A stretch of DNA of 64,000 bases, from assembly GCA_003290165.1 (NCBI GenBank), contig QNQO01000525.1, positions 372,001 through 436,000 of the forward strand. The letters run 5' to 3'. The DNA is from Berberis thunbergii (taxonomy: Eukaryota > Streptophyta > Magnoliopsida > Ranunculales > Berberidaceae). Both the position numbers and the translations under genes were made by a program. Of this stretch, positions 56,479-64,000 are shown one piece after another. A model generated the notes under the pieces. That model had not been told where the DNA came from. It saw nothing but the letters and a program-made list of their open reading frames with translations, and did no database searches. The number at the start of each line of letters is the position of its first letter. The stretch's first letter is position 1.

Positions 56479-56940
56479 GGTCATTTAATCATCTTGCAAA
56501 AATTGAGGAGAAGTCAAAGTTCAAAGACCATGGATATTTTCAAGCCCATAAGCCATTAAGACTTTCCAACCCATTTTGACTGAACAAAGCCCAATATACA
56601 AAACCTAATCTCTTAATGGTTCAAATTCATTTTTTTCTTACCAAGTCAAAATTCAACCAACAGATTTTACCATTATAGAAAACACATAAGTTCAACAACG
56701 AGCCACTAAATGAATATTCCCTAATGTCCATTTGACATGTATTTCTCACAAGTTTCTTATACTTCAAAATTACTATGCATATGATGCATTCACATGAGAT
56801 TTCTTACCTTTGGTCAAATTTTGAGGCGAAATAGTCATACCTATTGCCAACTACCTTACTAGCATATCACCATTATATAAAGACATATTCATCCTATCCA
56901 AAGATGACATAAGAGTTGTGAATCAAATTGTGAGAAGTTA
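56479..56940. other. intergenic, no gene seen
   Basis: AT-rich sequence between the CACTA element and an Athila-type LTR relic. Confidence 0.5.
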
Positions 56941-56944
56941 TAGA

Positions 56945-57780
56945 GATATGAGAGTTAATTTGTAAGGTTAGTATCATGTTATTTATGTTTATTACCATGA
57001 AAAACCTAAGGTTTACCATGAGTGACTAAACACCCTCTTAGGGTGTGAGTGAGCTCGATGGGAAGATGACATTAGATTAGGTTTTCTCAACTTAGTTTAT
57101 TCTATGTTTATTAGACCTATATTGTGATTAGCATCATCTATGCACTTGGGAGGTATTGTCTAATGAAATCAACAGAAGTTGTGTTTTTTTATCATCATAG
57201 ATACATTTCTTGCTTTTATTTTCAACTTTCTAAAAATCATAGATTAAAGACGTCTTTACCATATATGAGTCAATCAAACCCACATCTTAATGTTTTAAGT
57301 ATAGTCAAAGTATAAGGTTATACATGATCTGTTAGATATTAAGTGTTTCATTTAAGTATGAATTATTTTTTATGGTTTTAGACCATGAATATATAAACTT
57401 CATTGTCATAATTTTCATAGGTATGTGAGGTAAGAACCTATGTACGGATGAATTAAGATTTGGAAGAACATAAATTTGATATTAGCTTAAGAGAGTCGTC
57501 AACCCATGGTGGTAATCTCTAAAGCCCCAAGTATCTTCACACTTAGTTTTAACTCATTTGCTAAGCATTTTGTATTATCATTGAATCCAAACAGTTAACC
57601 AATCAATTACATTCTATCTAGGCTATCTTTAAAAATAGATCTAAAAATTAGTTTTTCCATTTTATAGCTCTCCTTGTAGGATTCAATCCATACTTGTTAT
57701 CTAACTCAATAGATAATCATGCACTTGCGGTATGATTTCAAATGGATAATCGTGTGCTTGTAGGTATGTAAAAACTATAA
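56945..57780 (+). repeat. Athila-type LTR relic
   Basis: ATGTTATTTATGTTTATTAC, AAAACCTAAGGTTTACCATG and AACACCCTCTTAGGGTGTGA match the sequence split by the solo LTR at 16890-16956 and 19441-19470. Near 57720 it has the typical end text ATGCACTTGCGGTATG. It shows the undamaged target of the solo LTR. The frame at 57124-57315 is not a gene. Confidence 0.7.
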
Positions 57781-57929
57781 TGTTGTTTGCTTGCTTTTTT
57801 CCTGACACCCATCATATGTGTTCAGGACGATTTGTAATCCAAATATCTAAAAGTTGGATTTTGAAAAAAATTGCTCTTGATGAAATGTGAATCCTCGTCA
57901 TAACTATTAAGTTACTTTGAATATAAATA

Positions 57930-59208
57930 AAGTTGTTTGCATTTTGGTCCCCCATTAGTTTATAAGTATATCACTTTGATGCCCAAATTTTAGTCTAATA
58001 TCATTCGAATCCCCAAAATGGATGGAAATCATCCAGTTGTGGGCGTTGACTAGTCAAAACCAATTTAAACATAAAAATATCCACCACCATCTCTTCCCTC
58101 TTATTTTCATTTTGACCCCATTAGTTATAGGTATGTCATTTTGGCTCCAAAGTTTAGCCTAATATCAGTCTAACCCCCAAATTTGACTGAAATTGTAAAT
58201 TTGTGGACGTTGTTTGGTTAAGACCCATTGAAGAAAAAACTACGCATTGCCATCCTGTTTCCCTCTCCTTGCAAAGAAACTCCACCAACACTTAAATCCA
58301 TCTTTGGAAAACTTCTAATAAAAATTTCAATTCTATCTCTATAGGGAATGAAGGTGGAGGTGGGAGATGGTTAGGTGGGTGTGTGGCTACAGGCTGCCGT
58401 GGTTGTTGGGTCGAGACGGTAGTTGGAGGTGGTCTCTTGGCAATTTAAGGGTGGGGATACTTGCCAAAGGTGAAGTTGAAGAAGGTGGTGGAAGTACTTT
58501 GAGAGGGGAGAGTGGTATATGGATAAGAGACGTACAAATGGATAAATTAGGATTAGGTTGCGGATGACAATTACAGGTGACATTAGTGATGGGTTGCGAA
58601 TAGTGGTTGCAGAGTGAGGTATGATGGGTGGAGATTGTCATAGGTAGGAATGACAATGGGAGGTTGTGAGGAAACTAAGTGGGTTGATTTTGTAGGGGTA
58701 GGTGGGTGAAGGTAATTGTGGTGGTGATGATAAAGGGAGGTTGAGAGTTAGGTTTTACAGGGAAAAAAAAGGCGGAAGGAAGATGGCATTTATGTTTAGA
58801 AGAAGATGAGATTTTCAATTTTTTAAGTTTACAAAATTAAATTGAAATCTATGGAGGCTCCCATGTGTATTACGCGTGCTGTTAATATGAAAATATTTTT
58901 TCCTTAAAAATTTATTAACCAGTCAACGTCCACGACTGACGGTTTTCATCAAATTTGGGGATTCGACTTATCTTAGACTGAACTTTGAGGGACAAAGTGA
59001 TAACATATAAACTAATGGGGTCAAAGTTCAAATAAGAGGGAAGCGAGGCTGGCTAGAGGATATCTCTGTCTTCAAATTGGTCTTGACCGATCAACATCCA
59101 CAACAGACAGTTTTCATCCATTCTGGGGATTAGAATGATATTAAGCTAAATTTTAGATACCAAAATAATATACCTAAAAATTAATTGGGACCAAAGTGAA
59201 AATAACCC
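57930..59208. mobile_element. MULE-like element with doubled inverted arms and 9-bp duplication
   Basis: The outer arms at about 57931-58062 and 59075-59208 are inverted copies (GCATTTTGGTCCCCCATTAG against, reversed, CACTTTGGTCCCAATTAATT). Inner arms at about 58108-58232 and 58917-59035 are further inverted copies of the same unit. A 9-bp duplication ATATAAATA flanks the whole (57921-57929, 59209-59217), as expected of Mutator-like elements. The G-rich centre gives frames at 58367-58656 on both strands with no recognised domain. Confidence 0.82.
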
Positions 59209-59217
59209 ATATAAATA

Positions 59218-60170
59218 TCCAATAGTCCTTGATAGGCAAAATGGGAAACTCTTGCTAGAACGACATGCCCAAAGAACAAACAAAACCCCTTAAGCTTGAA
59301 GCCAAACTCTTTAAGTAGCTCAATATCCTCAAAAGCAAAGTTTTGAAGCCCGCCCAATGGAAAATTTTGAAGGTTTTATTTTTATGTAATATTTTGACTA
59401 CCTAGCCATTATTTAGTTTCATATGTTATGGTCGGATATTTGAAATTTAAGAAACATAATAAATGAATAAGTTGAGATGGTCAATTAGTGATTGTAATCT
59501 TATAGCCTGGAATTTTTTGAAATGTAATAATTATGGGTGAGGGTAAAAATACATGCTCCAATTTAACTTGGCCTCTCCCTTCCTCATATATTTGGGGGCA
59601 TTTATGCCATCCCAAATCATAAAAAATATTTAAAAACTCCCAACTCTTTTAATTTTTCAAATTAAAACTAAGTTGAAATTAATAATAGTATATATTTAAT
59701 AATAATATAGTAGTATAATTGAAATTAATAATAGAATAATTATATGAAGTTGAAATTAATAATAGTATAATTTAAATTAAGTTGATATAAAAAAATTAAG
59801 ATATATTTAAATAATGATGAAAAAGTTAATAGGGAATGTGGTTGGAGTGATGAAGAAATATGGTATCCCTAAATTAGCTTTTGGTTAAAATGTGGTATGG
59901 TTGATACTCCAATTTAACTTTTACCCTTGGGTGCTCTGAATATATAGTTTCAACATGAAATACCTATTTCACCATGCAAATTACGTGGGAGATAAACTAA
60001 TGCAATATTTAACTTTTATCTTTATAAGAATATATACTTCTAACAAGAAAAAGTTGTGCTACAGTGTCGCCAGTGTATGTCTTGGCAGGACCCACGTCCA
60101 TTAGAAATACAAAAATATTTTCACCCATTACTTTAAGGGTTATTCTGTCAACAACTAGAGATGGAGTTCA
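59218..60170. other. intergenic, AT-rich
   Basis: No gene recognised. 59690-59820 is a simple AT-rich stretch with repeated TTGAAATTAATAATAGTATA. Confidence 0.5.
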
Positions 60171-60179
60171 GTGTCCCTA

Positions 60180-60800
60180 AATAGTATTATGCTTATTTTT
60201 AATACATTTATGTTGGGGTAATTCTGCCTTCAACTTATCGAGATGTCAACCAAAAGCGGGAACTATTGGGATTGATGGATCTAGGGAATTCCTTGAAGTG
60301 CTAGCTTCGAACAAGTTGATGGAAAGGGTGAGGGGTGTACTTGCAAAGACACTACAACGCTCAAGTCAGTTCATAGCTCTAGAAGTGTGCAAGTACAAAT
60401 GGTGAAAATGACATACATTGGAATGTGCATGACAATAGTATTTATAGTAAAAGTCTGTAACTACCCACATTTGTGAACGTTCCAAAATTCAAGTTGTAGT
60501 AGAGGACATGTCCTTGTCGTACGACTACCATGGCCTATGCGGCAATGCCCATTTGTTAATTTGAGACTCCTTGCTCACGAGAGGATTTTCCATAATGAAA
60601 TTTCCTAGTCATGGAGTTTTGTCCATACTATTCGATGGTTAATAAAACATGGTTAGTCGATTAGACTTTTAACCTTTATTGTGATTGTCCATTATGAGAT
60701 TTCGAGTACCATACGACTAACCTTATTCGTTGCACTTCTCAAGGCATATCAACTTGAAAATCGAGGCACATGTAAGATAAGTCCACACAATTTATAAAAG
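60180..60800 (+). repeat. Tat-type LTR fragment
   Basis: GACACTACAACGCTCAAGTCAGT with GTATTTATAGTAAAAG further on has the same layout as the Tat LTRs (CACTCCGATGCTTAAGTCAATAACTC, then CCTTTTATA). The ends could not be placed. Confidence 0.4.
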
Positions 60801-60805
60801 GAAAC

Positions 60806-60885
60806 GACTATTTGGCACCACAAGTTACTCTCACCCACACTGCTCATTTTTCTTACCTGCTTTCCCACACCACCCATTTAAATCA
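60806..60885 (+). repeat. direct repeat, left copy
   Basis: CTATTTGGCACCACAAGTTA, CTCACCCACAC and CTTTCCCACACCACCCATTT. The same order of words occurs at 62143-62225. The two copies flank about 1.26 kb containing the hairpin at 61587-61988. Confidence 0.7.
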
Positions 60886-61309
60886 CTATTCATCTTCTTA
60901 TTCTTTCACCATCTCTTCTCAAAAACAACATCAACAACATGGAAGGGGGTAGCGAGGAAGGGGTGATTGATTGTGAGGGACGGTAAGAGACGAACTACGA
61001 TGGTGAGAGATAGAGGAGAGACGGAGCTACAACCACCGTCGCCCCTTCTCCATCTTTTTCACCTCCTACCCCTCTCCCAGATCTCTCACTATTCTTCTCC
61101 CGTACTCTTTCAGTTTCCCTATCTTCTTCTTCCACTCTTTCTTCTTCTCGCACATGCCATCACCCCCCCCCCCCCTTTCATTTTTCTCCTTCCCCTCTCC
61201 TTTCAGTTCCCCTATTTGTTTTTGGCAGACCATGCGAGGGCAAAAATATTTGACCATCGTAGAGGTATCTGTGAGTGGAAGACTCGTTATCGCGGAGTCA
61301 CTCAAATCT

Positions 61310-61660
61310 GTCCAGTAAAGAAAATAAGGTATTGTCCCTGACTTTTGACCAAATTTGACGCTTGATTGAGACCGATTATCATAATCATCAAAACACGAAA
61401 AATGTAGTGCTCTGAGTTATGTACGAACGCAATTTGGATCACCTAAAAATGTTTTGAAATGAGAAAATTATGGTTATTTAACTAAAGTCAGTCAAATATT
61501 TTCAATAAAGAAAACATGTCCTTGACTTTAGCCAACTTTGATGCTCGATTGAGACCAATTTTCAAGCTCAACAAAACATGACTCTGACTTATCTAATGAA
61601 TACAATTTGAATCACTTGAAAATTTTTGAAATGAGCAAATTATGGTCATTTTACTACAGT
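61310..61660 (+). repeat. two tandem copies of an about 175-bp unit
   Basis: Units begin at about 61310 and 61485. Shared words are GACGCTTGATTGAGACC/GATGCTCGATTGAGACC and TTTGAAATGAG-AAATTATGG. The second copy also forms the left arm of the hairpin. Confidence 0.75.
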
Positions 61661-61988
61661 CACTCAAAAGTGTCCAGCAACGACCAAGTCGCAAAGGATC
61701 ATGCGAATGTAAGTCTCCCACTTGCAAAATCCTATGCGAGTTTAACTCTCTCACTGGCATGATCCACTATGAGTTTAAATCTCCCACTCACAGTTGTAGT
61801 AGGTCATGCAAGTGAGATACTTACACTCGCATAGGATCATGTGAGTGGGAGACTTACATTTGCATGATCCTTTGCGACTTGGTCGTTGCTGGACACTTTT
61901 GAGTAACTATAGTAAAATGACCATAACTTGCTCATTTCAAAACATTTTCAAGTGATTCAAATTGTTTTCATTACATAACTTATAGTAC
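61587..61988. repeat. long inverted repeat (hairpin), arms nearly 190 bp
   Basis: The left arm 61587-61770 pairs with 61797-61988. Examples are AAAAGTGTCCAGCAACGACC and AAGTCGCAAAGGATCATGC on the left, with exact complements GCATGATCCTTTGCGACTTG and GTCGTTGCTGGACACTTTT on the right. The loop is about 26 nt. If transcribed, it would form a long double-stranded RNA. Confidence 0.85.
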
Positions 61989-62142
61989 TACATTTTCCAT
62001 GTTGATGAAACACTTTTATAAACTCTCTTTGGTAGATAAAAAATCCAAAAGTGTTTTCAACAGACTCATTTAAATCCTATAAGTATTACCAGGTTGCATG
62101 AAGTAAAACAGGGAAATGGGAGAAAGATTTTTCTTTAGGCAG

Positions 62143-62225
62143 CTTCTATTTGGCACCACAACTTGCACTCACCCACACCACCCATCTAATATTTACTTTC
62201 CCACATCATGCATTTTCTCTCCCGG
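62143..62225 (+). repeat. direct repeat, right copy
   Basis: CTATTTGGCACCACAACTTG, CACTCACCCACACCACCCAT and CTTTCCCACATCATGCATTT, the partner of 60806-60885. Confidence 0.7.
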
Positions 62226-62229
62226 ACCA

Positions 62230-63100
62230 ATGTTTTTTTCCACCACACTCATATAAGAAAAACTCCCTTTCCTCCCAACTTTAAATGCTCAAAAAAGAAA
62301 CCTTCCAATTTCCTTCCTCTCCTCCCAACTTCGAAAGTTCGCACTGAACCTCTCCCTCCCAACTAAATCGCTACTCTCTCCCCCAATCTCTCCCATTCCT
62401 TCAACTTCCATTCGACTTACCCTAAACCCAAAAGGGTTCATCGTCCCTCCCACTCTCTCAACAGGTTATTCTCTCCCCCACTCTCTCAATTTGGAATGAT
62501 TTTTTCACGAAGGAATGTGTGTGTGTGATTTGGTTTGGCATTTGGTGTGCGATTTCGGGTCATTCAATGAAGGCAAACCACATTGTAGAGAGGTAATTTC
62601 AATCTCAAACCCTAAATTGAACTAATACCAAGTGATGTGCAATTAGGTATTCGATTAGTGAACTCTGAACACTGTAAACAAATTTGAATATTTTTTTCAA
62701 GGATTATTTAGCACTGTAAATTGGCATTAATTTTTTTCAGGGATTATTTAGCACCCTAAATTTGCATTACATTGTTTCAAGGATTGTTTATGTAAGTTTG
62801 AATTGATTGTGTTGTATGGCAAACACGACTAAAGACTTTTTGTCTTCACGGTTGGTGGTGGTGATGGTGGTGGGGATGATCGAGTTGATAAAGTTGATAG
62901 AAAGCCAATGATAGTGTCTAACCAAAAGAAGATTGGAGAAAAACGTAAAGAAAATATGGAAGATAAAAAAAAATAGAGAGAAATTAGTGAAGAAGAAAAC
63001 GAGAGATGATGAAATGGAGAGTAGTTTGATAAACGCAGAAGGAGCGGCAAGACTCCTAATCCTATTGCAAATTAATTCAAGCAAAATCACAATCTCAAGT
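62230..63100. other. non-coding, leader-like
   Basis: Pyrimidine-rich 62270-62480 followed by AT-rich DNA. It may be the upstream region of the coding-like piece at 63105-63552, but no promoter is clear. Confidence 0.35.
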
Positions 63101-63104
63101 AGAG

Positions 63105-63345
63105 GGTGTTGACCATGAGCATGAGGGGTGTTGGATATGAGTGTGAGGATGTTGGACATGAGGGTGAGGCTATTGGACATGAACGTCAAGCCGTTGGACA
63201 TCAGGGTGAGGGTGTCAGACATGAAGGTGAGGTTGTTGGGCATGAGGGTGAGGCTGTTGAGCATGAGCGTGAGGATGTCCGGCACGAGCATGAGGTTGTT
63301 GGATGTGTGGGTGTTAGACATGAGGGTGAGGAGTTAGAGGCGGGT
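63105..63345 (+). repeat. 21-bp minisatellite, open in frame
   Basis: About eleven copies of a unit such as TTGGACATGAGGGTGAGGCTG. Because 21 is a multiple of 3, several frames stay open; the frame 63106-63384 gives seven-residue repeats of the form VGHEGEA and ends in a glutamate-rich tail. It could be a repetitive exon or just a minisatellite. Confidence 0.85.
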
Positions 63346-63404
63346 GAGGAGTTAGAGAAGGGTAAGGAGTTAGAAGAAGGGTGACCTGGTTGTTGGTAAT
63401 GATG

Positions 63405-63552
63405 TGAACTAGTTATTTCTATTGAACCTGGACCTGATGAAATTGAAGAAAATGTAAGGAAGGAGTATTATGGGGGTCCCAAGGATGGCTATATATTAGA
63501 GGATTACTACGGCCATGTGGCTGGCTCCATTTGGGATGGTGAGGAGGTAATT
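63405..63552 (+). other. coding-like segment of unknown origin
   Basis: One frame reads ISIEPGPDEIEENVRKEYYG, GPKDGYILEDYYGHVAGSIW and DGEE before GGTAATTATT, a possible splice donor near 63547. The acidic, tyrosine-rich composition recalls N-terminal regions of plant MULE transposases, but I cannot confirm this. It follows the minisatellite after a TGA. Confidence 0.35.
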
Positions 63553-64000
63553 ATTTTATTTTCCATCTTTTAAAATATCTTAGTTTATTTGTGTTTATAT
63601 TATTTGGAAATTGATTTAGTTTTATTTTTATTTTTATTTAGGAACTAGGTGAATTGAGATGTAGGCATCAATATAAATTTCTTTTAGTTTGACAGTTTAG
63701 ACATAAACTCAAAGAAGTGAGGTAAATGGTGTATAGTAGATGTCTCCGACCCTTGATATCCCATTGTAAGGATCATGTTGATAAGGTGGCGATTTGTGCT
63801 TTCGTAGAGCGTTGGCAATCTGAGACCAACATTTTTCACCCCCCCCCCCCCTTTTGGAGAGATGACCATCACCCTCGACAACTTCTATTGTATAACTAAG
63901 TTGTCGATCATTGGTAAAGTTGTCGATCGTTTGTAAGTCGCTTACTGTGAAAAAAAAACTCAAATGAAGGCGGATGAATGTGTGAAATTATTGGTTAATG
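63553..64000. other. intergenic, no gene seen
   Basis: AT-rich, with a 13-C run near 63839. The minus-strand frames at 63684-63963 have no domain. Confidence 0.5.

Noticed and set aside
58367..58656. Captured gene inside the MULE-like element
   Set aside because: Frames on both strands are glycine- or proline-rich without a recognisable domain or intron, so capture cannot be supported.
62788..63321. 177-codon minus-strand frame
   Set aside because: It is the reverse reading of the 21-bp minisatellite plus AT-rich DNA.

Overview
This is nuclear DNA of a flowering plant, almost certainly a eudicot. It is AT-rich, contains a NAC-domain gene with the usual two-intron layout and GT-AG introns, and is full of plant-type transposable elements. 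The species cannot be read from the sequence. Only one gene has a plausible intact start and promoter: a NAM-type NAC transcription factor (9048-9952), and its last exon is frameshifted. Most of the rest is transposable elements, several nested inside one another, with stretches of intergenic DNA where I see nothing.

Layout. 1-1980 holds no gene. 1981-5768 is a minus-strand Ty1/copia element that has lost its reverse transcriptase. It is fused at a primer-binding site to the remnant of a small plus-strand LTR element (5769-6429). 6430-8690 is intergenic. 8800-9952 is the NAC promoter and gene, followed at once by a complete 1.2 kb TRIM (10790-11995). 12166-12970 is a degraded element carrying a tRNA-like pol III box pair. 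15348-15571 is a Tourist-like MITE. 16957-19435 is a 2.5 kb solo LTR with a 5-bp duplication, sitting in an old Athila-type gypsy element whose broken gag-pol runs from 19491 to about 25800. 27640-29040 holds further LTR fragments.

The centre of the window is a set of nested insertions. A ribosomal protein eS7 (RPS7) gene copy is split between 30394-30636 and 47147-47270. Its intron is occupied by a 16.4 kb Tat-type gypsy element (30674-47087, duplication GTTAC). That element contains an 8.2 kb CACTA transposon (31246-39427, duplication ATG) and two hAT-type MITEs (43686-44334 and 46727-47023, each with a perfect 8-bp duplication). The Tat element has an antisense gene with its own TATA box (39601 onwards) and a 69-bp tandem repeat, but no pol.

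The most interesting content is two gene-capturing (Pack-type) CACTA elements from different terminal-repeat families. The first (31246-39427) carries intron-containing pieces of four unrelated host genes in one orientation: PUM24, starch synthase 4, ERECTA and a lambda glutathione transferase. The second (50560-56475, duplication AGT) carries pieces resembling CIP7-family, TRB/single-Myb-histone and CURT1 genes, all on the minus strand. Splice sites are largely preserved, so each element could be transcribed as a chimeric, exon-shuffled RNA.

The right flank holds an old Athila LTR relic (about 56950-57780), a MULE-like element with doubled inverted arms and a 9-bp duplication (57930-59208), a Tat-like LTR fragment (about 60180-60800), a nearly 200-bp-stem hairpin (61587-61988) and a 21-bp minisatellite (63105-63345).
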